From positions 2,587,001 to 2,651,000 of the forward strand of contig NZ_CP104973.1 of assembly GCF_025452195.1 (NCBI RefSeq): DNA of 64,000 nucleotides, in the 5' to 3' direction. Positions within the stretch are counted from its first letter, which is position 1. Every line of letters begins with the position of its first letter. The DNA comes from Phyllobacterium zundukense. GTDB taxonomy: Bacteria > Pseudomonadota > Alphaproteobacteria > Rhizobiales > Rhizobiaceae. Positions 1 to 8,170 of this stretch are shown here, one piece after another. A program made the translations under genes and the position numbers. The notes below the pieces were generated by a model, which was not told where the DNA came from, searched no databases, and saw only the letters and a list, made by a program, of their open reading frames with translations.

Positions 1-267
1 GGATCTCACAGCAATGAATGGCTGAAGCGCTTCTCCGAAGTTGTTCAGGAGTTCCCGGAAGTGGTTGAATTCTATCGCATGAGCGGCGATGTAGACTATC
101 TACTGCGCGTCGTCGTGCCGGATATTGCTGCCTATGACGCAGTCTACAAGCGCCTGATCAGCAAGATCGACATTCGGGATGTATCGTCTGCGTTCGCCAT
201 GGAACAGATAAAGTATACCACCGAACTGCCGCTCGATTATATGAGCATCGAGAAAGAGTCGAATTGA
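1..267 (+). CDS. Lrp/AsnC family transcriptional regulator, C-terminal part
   Basis: The reading frame is already open at base 1 and runs to a TGA at 265-267, so the N-terminal DNA-binding half lies outside the window. The visible 88 residues match the ligand-sensing RAM domain of Lrp/AsnC regulators: a segment on the effect on the substrate (EFPEVVEFYRMSGDVDYLL) followed by a beta strand, a helix with YKRLISKI, and the terminal TTELPLDY strand that ends this family. These proteins form octamers that bind amino acids and regulate amino-acid metabolism. The effector and target genes cannot be told from this fragment. Confidence 0.88.
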   Translation, partial: GSHSNEWLKRFSEVVQEFPEVVEFYRMSGDVDYLLRVVVPDIAAYDAVYKRLISKIDIRDVSSAFAMEQIKYTTELPLDYMSIEKESN

Positions 268-292
268 GGCTCTTTTCTCTCGCGTGACTGGA

Positions 293-1165
293 TTATTTTT
301 TCTCCAGTCGCGCCAGCAGGGAAGACGTATCCCAGCGATTGCCGCCCATGACCTGGACATCCTTGTAGAATTGATCCACTAACGCAGTTACCGGCAGCTT
401 GGCATTGTTGCGGTTGGCTTCCGCGAGGCAGATACCAAGGTCCTTGCGCATCCAGTCTACCGCAAAGCCGAAATCATATTTCCCGGCATTCATCGTCTTG
501 TGGCGGTTTTCCATTTGCCAGGAACCAGCGGCGCCCTTGGAAATCACCTCGATGACTTTCTCGATATCGAGACCCGCTTGTTTGCCAAAGTGAATGCCTT
601 CCGCAAGACCCTGGACCAATCCTGCAATACAAATCTGATTGATCATTTTGGTCAATTGTCCGGCACCGGCCGATCCCATCAGACCAACCATCTTGGCGAA
701 GGATTCGATGATCGGCTTTGCCTGGTCGAATGCGCCTTGTTCGCCGCCGACCATAACGGTGAGCGCACCATTTTCGGCGCCCGCCTGACCACCAGATACG
801 GGAGCATCAAGAAAGTGGAAGCCATGCTCGCGGGCTTTCGTGTCGAGTTCCCGGGCAACTTCAGCAGATGCTGTGGTGTTGTCGATGAAAATGGCGGCTT
901 TCTTCATTGACTGGAATGCGCCGTTTTCACCGATCGTCACCGCGCGCAAATCATCATCATTGCCAACACATGAAAAGACGAAATCTTTGTCCTTTGCCGC
1001 TTCCTCCGGCGTTGGAGCGTAGGCGCCACCAAATTGCTGGGCCCATTTCTTTGCCTTCTCGCTGCTGCGATTGAAGACCGTAACGTCGTGGCCGCCGCGC
1101 GATTTCAAATGACCCGCCATCGGATATCCCATGACGCCAAGACCAATAAAAGCGACTGTTGCCAT
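293..1165 (-). CDS. NAD(P)-dependent beta-hydroxyacid dehydrogenase (3-hydroxyisobutyrate dehydrogenase family)
   Basis: A 290-residue protein of the usual family length. The Rossmann glycine motif FIGLGVMGYPMA is at residues 6-17, the family signature DAPVSGGQ at 120-127, and the catalytic lysine in QLTKMINQ at K173. Members oxidise 3-hydroxyisobutyrate, tartronate semialdehyde or related beta-hydroxyacids, or reduce succinic semialdehyde (GLYR type). The substrate is not decided by these motifs. The ATG at 1165 has a purine-rich GAGGAAACTAGGGA just upstream. It is divergent from the acylase gene and ends close to the Lrp-type regulator, which could regulate it; that link is a guess. Confidence 0.87.
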   Translation of the reverse strand: MATVAFIGLGVMGYPMAGHLKSRGGHDVTVFNRSSEKAKKWAQQFGGAYAPTPEEAAKDKDFVFSCVGNDDDLRAVTIGENGAFQSMKKAAIFIDNTTASAEVARELDTKAREHGFHFLDAPVSGGQAGAENGALTVMVGGEQGAFDQAKPIIESFAKMVGLMGSAGAGQLTKMINQICIAGLVQGLAEGIHFGKQAGLDIEKVIEVISKGAAGSWQMENRHKTMNAGKYDFGFAVDWMRKDLGICLAEANRNNAKLPVTALVDQFYKDVQVMGGNRWDTSSLLARLEKK

Positions 1166-1222
1166 TCCCTAGTTTCCTCTGTCAGATAGACCATGTGGTG
1201 AGTATTGGGGGACGTTAGGACA

Positions 1223-3682
1223 ATGCGGCAGATCATCAAAGGCCTATTGTGGATTGTTTTCTCTCTCATCCCCATCGCATTGCTAAGCGCCGTCCTCGGT
1301 TATGTCTGGCTCGCACGCTCGGTAGCGCCCGCATCAGGAGAGATGGTTCTCACCGGTCTGTCCGCGCCGGTCACCGTCACGCGCGACAAGAATGCGGTGC
1401 CGCATATTAGCGGTAACTCGGTTGAAGATGTTCTGGCGGCTCTTGGCTTTGTCCATGCGCAGGAACGCCTCTGGCAAATGGAAGTGAACCGCATGGCGGG
1501 ACAAGGACGTCTGTCCGAGTTATTCGGCGACAAGACTGTATTCACCGACCGCTTCATCCGCTCGATTGGCCTTTATGAATCGGCCCAAAGCTCCGCCGCA
1601 TCGCTGGACGAGGCGGACCGGAAGAAGATCGATGCCTATGTGCTAGGAATCAATACGTTTATTGCCGGAACGGGGCCGACTTTTGGTTCCAAATATTCGC
1701 CGGAATTTGTCGTACTAGGGCACACCCCGGAAAAATGGACTCCCGCCGATGTGATTGTGACGCTGAAATTGATGTCGGTGACGCTGGCCGCCAACATAGA
1801 TGACGAAGTTTTGAGATTGAAGTTTGCCCGTCTTGGCATGAGCGATGCAGAGATGATCGATTTGCTGCCGCCGGTGTCGGACGATCTGCCACCGTCTTTG
1901 CCGAACCTGCGCCAGGTTCTCGGCTTGCCCAGCGGCACGCTCAAGGCGGGCGCGGCAGAGGCTGAAAGCCAGTTTGCAGCCGTGAACGAGATCATGTCCA
2001 CCGGCGCTTCGAACAATTGGGTCGTAGGTGGCGCCCGAACCCAGACCGGCAAGCCGATCCTCGCTAATGATCCGCATTTGGGCCTGACGGCACCCTCTCT
2101 CTGGTATCTCGCGCACCTGCAGGTCAAGAATGACGACGGATCGTCGAAAAACCTCGTCGGTGTCACGCTGCCAGGAGCGCCGTTGGTACTGCTCGGACGT
2201 AATGACAAGGTGGCGTGGGGCTTCACAAATACCGGATCCGATGTTCAGGACATTTTTGTTGAAAGGATCAATCCTGCCAATCCCGATGAATACCAGACAC
2301 CTCAGGGTTTCTCACCGTTCGAAAGAAGCTCCGTATCCATCAAGGTCAAAGGCAGTGACACTGTAACCTTTGACCGCAGGACCACACGTCACGGTCCGGT
2401 CTTGCCTTCGGATTATCGTGGGCTTGATCATTATCTACCAGATGGCACTGTTGCATCCTTGTCCTGGACTGCTTTGGCTGGCGATGACAAGACCATCTCT
2501 GCCGGATTGAAGCTTTGGGATTTTGCCAGTGTCGTGGATTTCCAGAACGGGATGCGCGAATTCGTAACGCCGATGCAGTCAATTGTGATTGCAGATGCCG
2601 ATGGAAATATCGGTTTGATCGCTCCCGGCAGGGTGCCAGTGCGTGATCCTGCCAATCAAATCATGGGGCGAGCACCATCCCCGGGTTGGGACGCCACCTA
2701 TGACTGGAAGAGCTTTATACCCTACGAGGAATTGCCGCGCGTCTCTAATCCCGCAGACAATGTTCTTGCGACTGCGAATACGAAGATCGTCGATGCGAGT
2801 TATCCGCATTTCCTCACCTTCGACTGGGACGAACCTTGGCGCTTCGAGCGCATAAAGACACTGATCTACGGTGCAAACCAGCAAACGCTGGAAACCAACA
2901 GCAAGGTTCAGGGCGACGCCTTGGACAATGCCTTTGCCGCTTTGGCTCCGGTCATGCTGAGACTGATCGATGGACGGAGTGATGTCGACCTCGATATTAC
3001 CAAACAGTTGCAAGCGTGGGATTTTGTCGAAGACCGCGAGCGCATCGAGCCGCTGCTGTTCAGTGCTTGGTTGAGGATGGCGACGAAGCGCATTCTTGAA
3101 GACGATCTTGGCGACGCCTTTCCATCCTACTGGCAGGGCCATGTCGACGCCATGTTGCGCTGGCTTGGGCCATACCCGGCGCGTGATTGGTGCGACGACG
3201 GCCGCACGCCGGAGAAAGAAAGTTGCGGCGATATTCTGGCGCTATCACTTGCCGATTCGATCAAGGATATGGATACGCGTCTTGGTTCGGACCGCACGAA
3301 ATGGACTTGGGGGACGTTACACTATGCTTACGGAGCACACCGGCCGTTTTCGCAGGTTAGCCCCCTCGACCAACTCTTCAATGTCACCGTACCTGTGTCG
3401 GGCGGTGCCTATACGCTGAATCGTGGCAAGTCGTCGTTCATGGATGAAAGCAATCCGTTTCGCGTGGCGCACGGCACCAGCTATCGTGGGCTGTTCGACC
3501 TCGCCGATCTCAATCGCTCGACATATATCCAGACGACTGGCCAGTCGGGAAATGTATTTTCATCGAACTATCGTGATTTCGCTCAAAAGTGGGCTGACAC
3601 TGAGGCCATCACCATTCCCACCGATGAGCGAAGCTATCAGGACGGTCTGCTGGGCGTGTGGCGTCTGAAGCCAAAAGAATGA
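1223..3682 (+). CDS. Penicillin acylase family protein (Ntn hydrolase)
   Basis: An 819-residue precursor of the S45 peptidase family: N-terminal hydrophobic anchor or signal (residues 6-30), alpha-subunit region, then the autocatalytic serine in GASNNWVVGG (S263), which becomes the N-terminal nucleophile of the beta subunit after self-cleavage. The following KPILANDPHL segment is the classic beta-subunit start region. The family hydrolyses amide bonds of beta-lactams, N-acyl-homoserine lactones or other acylated amines in the periplasm; the true substrate here is unknown. A TTG at 1205 would add six residues, but the ATG at 1223 sits at a better distance from the GGGGGA at 1207. Residues up to the end match the family's full length. 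Confidence 0.88.
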   Translation: MRQIIKGLLWIVFSLIPIALLSAVLGYVWLARSVAPASGEMVLTGLSAPVTVTRDKNAVPHISGNSVEDVLAALGFVHAQERLWQMEVNRMAGQGRLSELFGDKTVFTDRFIRSIGLYESAQSSAASLDEADRKKIDAYVLGINTFIAGTGPTFGSKYSPEFVVLGHTPEKWTPADVIVTLKLMSVTLAANIDDEVLRLKFARLGMSDAEMIDLLPPVSDDLPPSLPNLRQVLGLPSGTLKAGAAEAESQFAAVNEIMSTGASNNWVVGGARTQTGKPILANDPHLGLTAPSLWYLAHLQVKNDDGSSKNLVGVTLPGAPLVLLGRNDKVAWGFTNTGSDVQDIFVERINPANPDEYQTPQGFSPFERSSVSIKVKGSDTVTFDRRTTRHGPVLPSDYRGLDHYLPDGTVASLSWTALAGDDKTISAGLKLWDFASVVDFQNGMREFVTPMQSIVIADADGNIGLIAPGRVPVRDPANQIMGRAPSPGWDATYDWKSFIPYEELPRVSNPADNVLATANTKIVDASYPHFLTFDWDEPWRFERIKTLIYGANQQTLETNSKVQGDALDNAFAALAPVMLRLIDGRSDVDLDITKQLQAWDFVEDRERIEPLLFSAWLRMATKRILEDDLGDAFPSYWQGHVDAMLRWLGPYPARDWCDDGRTPEKESCGDILALSLADSIKDMDTRLGSDRTKWTWGTLHYAYGAHRPFSQVSPLDQLFNVTVPVSGGAYTLNRGKSSFMDESNPFRVAHGTSYRGLFDLADLNRSTYIQTTGQSGNVFSSNYRDFAQKWADTEAITIPTDERSYQDGLLGVWRLKPKE

Positions 3683-3683
3683 T

Positions 3684-4304
3684 CTAGGTGAGGGCGGTCA
3701 TCACTGTCTTCTGGTAGGCAGGACGCAGCTTCAAACGTTCATACCAGGATTCAAGATGGGGATGATCCGGGCGCTCAATCGGCATTTCGAACCAGGCATA
3801 GGCAAAGCAGCCCACGGGAATATCGCCGATGCCGAACTTTGAGCCCGACAGATAGGGCTGCGAGGCAAGCGCGGTATCAACAATAGCGAATAGTTTGCCG
3901 CAAGCCTGGAGTCCTTTTTCCATGGCTGCATTATCGCGTTCTTCTGCTGACATACGCACCCGATTCCAGAACAAGTCGCGGAAAGGACCGGCGAGGGTGG
4001 AGGTCGCCCAGTCCATCCATCGTTCCGCTTTCGCCCGCGTTGCTGCATCATCGATATAGAGCGTCGACTGTCCATACTGTGCGGCGAGATAGCGAACAAT
4101 CGTGTTACTTTCCCACAGCACCAAATCCTTGTCTTCCAGCGTCGGTACCAGTCCGTTCGGGTTCATTGCCCGATAAGAAGGATCGGATACGACGCCATAG
4201 GCGCCTCCTGCGGGGATGTTTTCGTAAGGAACACCGACTTCCTCGGCGGCCCAAAGCGCCTTCTTGACGTTGGTCGAGTTGGTACGGCCCCAGATTTTAA
4301 GCAT
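3684..4304 (-). CDS. Glutathione S-transferase family protein
   Basis: A 206-residue protein with an N-terminal thioredoxin-like domain (MLKIWGRTNSTNVKKALW, with the S/T-N site residues at 9-12, and NPNGLVPTLED with the cis-proline near residue 55, and WESNTIVRYLA) and an all-helical C-terminal domain. GSTs conjugate or reduce electrophilic substrates with glutathione; this sequence resembles the bacterial theta/nu-like group. The frame stays open further upstream into the permease gene, but the ATG at 4304 gives the family's natural N terminus. It lies 23 bases after the permease stop and may be co-transcribed with the transporter. Confidence 0.9.
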   Translation of the reverse strand: MLKIWGRTNSTNVKKALWAAEEVGVPYENIPAGGAYGVVSDPSYRAMNPNGLVPTLEDKDLVLWESNTIVRYLAAQYGQSTLYIDDAATRAKAERWMDWATSTLAGPFRDLFWNRVRMSAEERDNAAMEKGLQACGKLFAIVDTALASQPYLSGSKFGIGDIPVGCFAYAWFEMPIERPDHPHLESWYERLKLRPAYQKTVMTALT

Positions 4305-4327
4305 GGCAGATTCTCTTTGGTTTGGTC

Positions 4328-5164
4328 TTAGCGTATGAGATGACGTGTGATGCGACGCTCCAACCAATCCCAGATATGCCGAATGATTTCCACCAAAATC
4401 AGATAAATGATTGCAGCCCAAAGATAGGCCTGGAAATCGAACGTTCTGGAATAGGCGAGTCGCGTATAGCCCATCAGATCGTAAACCGTGATCAGAGCAA
4501 CGATTGCTGAACCCTTGATCATCAGGATGATCTCGTTGCCATAAGGCCGCAATGCCACGATCAGAGCTTGCGGCAGGATCACCTTCCAGAAGGTAACGAA
4601 TTTCGAAATGCCGAGCGACGCCGCTCCTTCCCATTGGCCGAGCGAAACGCTGCGAACCGCGCCGCGCAATATTTCAGCCTGGTAAGCGGCTGTGTTGAGT
4701 GCAAACGCCAGCAGAGCGCAGTACCAAGCCTCGCGGAAAAACGTCCAGAGACCAACTGCTTCTAGTTGGGGCTTGAATGATCCGAGGCCGTAATAAAACA
4801 GAAAGACTTGCGCGATGAGCGGTGTTCCCCGGAAGAAATAGACGTAGGCGTAGGCGATTGATGAAGCGATGCGGTTCTTGCTCATTCGGCCAAGGGCCAC
4901 CGGTACCGAAATCAACGCGCCCAGCAAGATTGACGACCCGACAAGCCCGATCGTGGTCTTGAGTCCCGCTAGATACGTGGGTCCGTATTTCTGAATGAGC
5001 TCGGGGTTCCAGGCACTATAGAGATAGACGAGCAGCCCAACCAGAAGAGCGATCCAAAGACCCACAAGCAGATGGCCGACGATCCGGCTCCGGGTCCATT
5101 TTTTGGGCGGCGCCGGAGGACGCGAGACTGTCGCTGGCCGCGCGTTGATGAAGCTTTCCGTCAT
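4328..5164 (-). CDS. Polar amino-acid ABC transporter permease (HisM/GlnP family)
   Basis: A 278-residue inner-membrane protein with a cytoplasmic N terminus rich in proline and arginine, then about five transmembrane helices. The ABC-permease coupling loop is visible as EGAASLGISKFVTFWKVILP, which contains the EAA motif contacting the ATPase; FFRGTPLIAQVFLFYYG is the typical HisM/ArtM stretch. It pairs with the permease immediately upstream, and its ATG overlaps the upstream stop by four bases, so the two are translationally coupled and probably form the heterodimeric channel. The frame extends upstream, but MTESFINARP at 5164 is the sensible start. Confidence 0.9.
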   Translation of the reverse strand: MTESFINARPATVSRPPAPPKKWTRSRIVGHLLVGLWIALLVGLLVYLYSAWNPELIQKYGPTYLAGLKTTIGLVGSSILLGALISVPVALGRMSKNRIASSIAYAYVYFFRGTPLIAQVFLFYYGLGSFKPQLEAVGLWTFFREAWYCALLAFALNTAAYQAEILRGAVRSVSLGQWEGAASLGISKFVTFWKVILPQALIVALRPYGNEIILMIKGSAIVALITVYDLMGYTRLAYSRTFDFQAYLWAAIIYLILVEIIRHIWDWLERRITRHLIR

Positions 5165-5874
5165 CGCTTTGCCCCGCTCTTGGCCGATGAGCGTTCGATC
5201 GCGTCGATAACAAAGGACGAAAGAATGGCGAGCACGAGATAAATCATGCAGGCTGCACCAAAGAACAGGAAGGCGTGCTTCGTAACACGAGCCGCAACGC
5301 CAGTCTGGCGCAATATATCCGCAAGCCCAATGGCCGAAACCAGGGCTGTGTCCTTCAGCAGGATCATCCACAGATTAGCCAGCCCAGGGAGCGCGATGCG
5401 GATCAATTGCGGCAGAATGACCTTGCGCATCGTCTGACCGCTGGAAAGTCCAATGGCATAGCCGCCCTCGTATTGGCCCTTCGGTATCGCACGGAATGCG
5501 GAAAGGAACACTTCGCTGGCATAGGATGAAAACACGGCGCCTAGCGCGAACATGCCGGCAATGAATGAATTGATTTCAATCGTGCCTTGGTAACCAAGCA
5601 GCTGCCCCAGCTTCTGAATGCCGATCTGCGCGCCGAAATAGACCACGAACAAGGTGAGGAGCTCAGGCAAGCCCCGAAAAATAGTCGTGTACATGTTTGC
5701 GGCAAGTTTGACAGAACGTTCCGGTGATTGCTTGCCAAGTGCGACGAAGAAGCCGATCGCCAATCCGACCGGTAACGTGGCCAGTGCGAGACTGACTGTT
5801 ACCAGAACGCCGCTTGCAATGCTCGGGCCCCAACCGCCCTCGCCAAAACCCAGTAACGCTATTGAGCCTTCCAT
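5161..5874 (-). CDS. Polar amino-acid ABC transporter permease (HisQ family)
   Basis: A 237-residue inner-membrane protein. It has the HisQ-type N terminus (a short periplasmic GFGEGGWG segment, then the first membrane helix), TIFRGLPELLTLFVVYFG and the EAA coupling loop GQYEGGYAIGLSSGQTMRKVILP. It is the first permease of the pair and overlaps the second by four bases. The ATG at 5874 has GAAAG six bases upstream; a TTG two codons earlier is also possible. It follows the binding-protein gene with a gap of about 130 bases that holds a strong hairpin. No ATP-binding subunit is encoded nearby. Confidence 0.9.
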   Translation of the reverse strand: MEGSIALLGFGEGGWGPSIASGVLVTVSLALATLPVGLAIGFFVALGKQSPERSVKLAANMYTTIFRGLPELLTLFVVYFGAQIGIQKLGQLLGYQGTIEINSFIAGMFALGAVFSSYASEVFLSAFRAIPKGQYEGGYAIGLSSGQTMRKVILPQLIRIALPGLANLWMILLKDTALVSAIGLADILRQTGVAARVTKHAFLFFGAACMIYLVLAILSSFVIDAIERSSAKSGAKR

Positions 5875-5948
5875 AGGCAACTTTCATATTTGCGGGCTGT
5901 TCCCCATGGCTCTTTTTCTAAGCCCGCCCGTCATTTTTATTCGAAGTC

Positions 5949-5974
5949 GTGGATGGCGGGTACCCGCCATCCAC
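5949..5974. promoter_or_regulatory. Perfect hairpin between binding-protein and permease genes
   Basis: A 26-base sequence with two perfectly complementary 12-base arms (gtggatggcggg / cccgccatccac) around a TA centre. It lies in the gap between the binding-protein stop (6002) and the first permease start (5874). No T run follows on either strand, so it is not a standard terminator. Such stable stem-loops between an abundant periplasmic binding protein and its permeases usually protect the upstream mRNA from 3' decay or partly terminate transcription, giving excess binding protein. That role is inference from position and structure. Confidence 0.6.
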
Positions 5975-6001
5975 ATTTCATATCAAGTCAGTGCGTTTGG
6001 C

Positions 6002-6793
6002 TCAATCCTCGCCGCCGTAAACGTCGATCTTGAAGTATTTGTCGTTGATTTCCTTGTACTTTCCGTTCGCACGGATCGCCGCAATGGCCGTGGTGAATTT
6101 GTCGGCCAGCGCTGTATTGCCCTTCTTGACCGTCACGCCGGCACCTGGACCATGGATCGCGGGATCAGGCGTAATCGTGCCAAGGAGCTTGCAGCATGAG
6201 CCGGCGTCACTATCGAGCCACTGGCCCAGAACAACGACGTCGTCCATAACGGCATCGATACGGCCATTGCTGATATCAAGTTTATATTCATCTGAAGTCG
6301 GATACATCTTGATATCCGAGCCGCTATACTTGGCTTGGGCGTAGTTCGAATGACTGGTCGACCCTTGTACACCCAGAGTTTTACCCTTCAGGGATTCTGG
6401 TGTGATGTCCTTGATGTCCGAATCCTTCGGGACGGCAATTGCCGGTGGCGTGTTGTAGTACTTCTTCGAGAAGTCGACTTTTTCCAGGCGTTCGGGTGTA
6501 ATCGACATGGATGCAATGATCGCATCGAACTTGCCTGCCTGTAGGGCGGGGATCATGCCATCCCAATCCTGGGATACCCAAGTGCATTCGGCCTTCATTT
6601 CCGTGCAAAGCGCATTGCCGATATCGATGTCGAAACCCTCGAGCTTGCCGTCGGGCGTAAGATTGTTGAAGGGCGGATAGGCTCCTTCGGACGCGATTGT
6701 GAGTTTCAGTGCGTCCTGCGCGTGTGCCGCGCCCATGGAAAAGGCTAGAGCTGCAGCGGAAATCGCGAGTACGAGACGCTTAGTGGTACGCAT
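6002..6793 (-). CDS. Amino-acid ABC transporter substrate-binding protein (SBP_bac_3)
   Basis: A 263-residue periplasmic protein. A clear Sec signal peptide (MRTTKRLVLAISAAALAFSM, then GAAHA cleavage before QD) precedes the SBP_bac_3 fold: EGAYPPFNNLTPDGKLEGFDIDIG, the DWDGMIPALQAGKFDAI ligand-site segment, SMSITPERLEKVDFSKKYY and the GVQGSTSHSNYA segment. It is closest in pattern to lysine/arginine/ornithine/histidine or opine binding proteins. It is the first gene of the importer cluster; the downstream permeases are HisQ- and HisM-like, but the ATPase is missing, so the complex must borrow one from elsewhere. Confidence 0.9.
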   Translation of the reverse strand: MRTTKRLVLAISAAALAFSMGAAHAQDALKLTIASEGAYPPFNNLTPDGKLEGFDIDIGNALCTEMKAECTWVSQDWDGMIPALQAGKFDAIIASMSITPERLEKVDFSKKYYNTPPAIAVPKDSDIKDITPESLKGKTLGVQGSTSHSNYAQAKYSGSDIKMYPTSDEYKLDISNGRIDAVMDDVVVLGQWLDSDAGSCCKLLGTITPDPAIHGPGAGVTVKKGNTALADKFTTAIAAIRANGKYKEINDKYFKIDVYGGED

Positions 6794-6815
6794 TTATTTG
6801 AACCTCTCTTTTATA

Positions 6816-6855
6816 ACCCGGCTGTTCCCCTATTTTTTTGGACAGCCTTCCGGGT
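6816..6855 (-). promoter_or_regulatory. Possible leader hairpin upstream of the binding-protein gene
   Basis: Imperfect complementary arms (acccggctgt against acag-cctt-ccgggt) separated by a loop containing seven consecutive T on the plus strand. It lies 23-62 bases upstream of the binding-protein ATG on the template side, so it would form in the 5' leader of that mRNA. Seen by eye only; no known riboswitch class was recognised. Confidence 0.3.
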
Positions 6856-7020
6856 AAGGTCGCAGTTATGTTACTGCTCCTGAAATGGATATTCCCACTA
6901 GTTTTCTTTGAATTGCAACCGGGAATCGTGCCTCGCTAAACGAATCTGATGGTCAAAATCACATAATTATTTTGGGCATAATACTTTTGTTGCGCACGCA
7001 TTAGGTGAAAACGTTATTTT

Positions 7021-7539
7021 CTAACGCCCCTGTCGGGAAAGCCCTGTTTCGCGTTCGATCAAATCGGCCAAGGCGGCAATATCGTCAAGTTCGTAGACGG
7101 GCACTTTTTCGTCCAAAATGGGGTAATCGCTGGCGATTGCAACGATGCTTGGATCGCCTGTCGTCAATCGTTCCCCTGACCGGCCTTCGGTACGGCGGGT
7201 TTCGATCTTCTTGTGCCCCTCGCGCTTGTAACCTTCTACCAGGATAACGTCACAGGGCGCGAAACGGGCAATGATATCAGCCAGCGCCGGCTCGCTTTCA
7301 CTCACCAGCTCATGCATCAACGCCCAGCGACGATCCGAGACGATCGCCACCTCGCCGGCGCCTGCCTTGCGGTGACGAAAGGAGTCAGTGCCCTCCTTGT
7401 CGATATCGAAATCGTGATGGGCATGCTTCACGGTCGAAACCTTCCAGCCCCGGCGGGTCAATTCGCCGACGAGTTTGACGGTCAGCGTGGTCTTTCCCGA
7501 GTTCTTCCAGCCGGTTATCCCGAATATGCGAGGCGTCAT
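7021..7539 (-). CDS. mobB: Molybdopterin-guanine dinucleotide biosynthesis adaptor MobB
   Basis: A 172-residue P-loop protein. The Walker A motif is GWKNSGKTTL (residues 9-18), followed by KVSTVKHAHHDFDIDKEGTDS, a strongly conserved MobB segment, then the SEPALADII and DVILVEGYK (Walker B region) motifs. MobB binds GTP and assists MobA in attaching GMP to molybdopterin. Its ATG overlaps the mobA stop in an ATGA arrangement, so translation is coupled to mobA. The gene ends the moaA-eamA-mobA-mobB cluster. Five further codons upstream are open but the overlap start gives the proper N terminus. Confidence 0.93.
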   Translation of the reverse strand: MTPRIFGITGWKNSGKTTLTVKLVGELTRRGWKVSTVKHAHHDFDIDKEGTDSFRHRKAGAGEVAIVSDRRWALMHELVSESEPALADIIARFAPCDVILVEGYKREGHKKIETRRTEGRSGERLTTGDPSIVAIASDYPILDEKVPVYELDDIAALADLIERETGLSRQGR

Positions 7540-8168
7540 GGTATGGCACTCCACCGCTGCCGGGCTTCGGCAATATCTTCAGGTGTATTGATGTTGAAGA
7601 ACGGGTCGAGAGACGCCCCGGATTGCGTTGTCATGATCGGGAATTCCGCAATCTTGTGCGGATGGCCCTCGATCCAGGCAACGACACGGCGGTTCTTTTC
7701 GTTGCTCAACCAACGGCGAAGATCGCTCTTCAGGAAAACTGGCCAGAGGCCGAAAACCGGGTGCAGCCTGTTTCCAGAAGCTGCAACTCCGATGTGTCCT
7801 CGAGGAGCATCTGCGACAGCTTGGCGCAATGTATCAACAAGATTGTCGGGAAAGAATGGCGTGTCCGTCGCCACTGTGACAATGTGAGTGAACGGCAGCG
7901 CCTGATTGTTTGCCCACTCCATCGCAGCCAGAACTCCGGCAAGGGGACCAGCAAACCCGTCAATGTCGTCGGGGATCACGGGAGCCGGCAAATCCGAAAA
8001 TAGCATCGGCTCGTTATTGCTGTTCAAAGCCACCGGTTCGATTTGACGCGACAAACGCGCATAGACGTGATCGATCACGCGCCGGTCGCCAAACGGCAGC
8101 AATGCCTTGTCAACTCCGTCCATCCTTCGCGATTGACCGCCAGCCAGTATTATACCCGCAATTCTCAC
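7536..8168 (-). CDS. mobA: Molybdenum cofactor guanylyltransferase MobA
   Basis: A 210-residue nucleotidyltransferase. The N terminus carries the GTP-binding signature LAGGQSRRMDGVDKALL (residues 8-24), followed by PDDIDGFAGPLAGVLAAM and the metal-binding TVATDTPFFP segment. MobA transfers GMP from GTP to Mo-molybdopterin, giving the MGD cofactor used by nitrate reductase, formate dehydrogenase and other DMSO-reductase-family enzymes. The start is GTG at 8168, directly before the AGIILAGG strand. It lies two bases after the EamA stop and overlaps mobB by four bases. Confidence 0.94.
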   Translation of the reverse strand: MRIAGIILAGGQSRRMDGVDKALLPFGDRRVIDHVYARLSRQIEPVALNSNNEPMLFSDLPAPVIPDDIDGFAGPLAGVLAAMEWANNQALPFTHIVTVATDTPFFPDNLVDTLRQAVADAPRGHIGVAASGNRLHPVFGLWPVFLKSDLRRWLSNEKNRRVVAWIEGHPHKIAEFPIMTTQSGASLDPFFNINTPEDIAEARQRWSAIP

Positions 8169-8170
8169 GC

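Noticed and set aside
7213..8003. Plus-strand frames over mobA and mobB
   Set aside because: The minus-strand frames carry all MobA and MobB motifs; the plus frames have no recognisable features.
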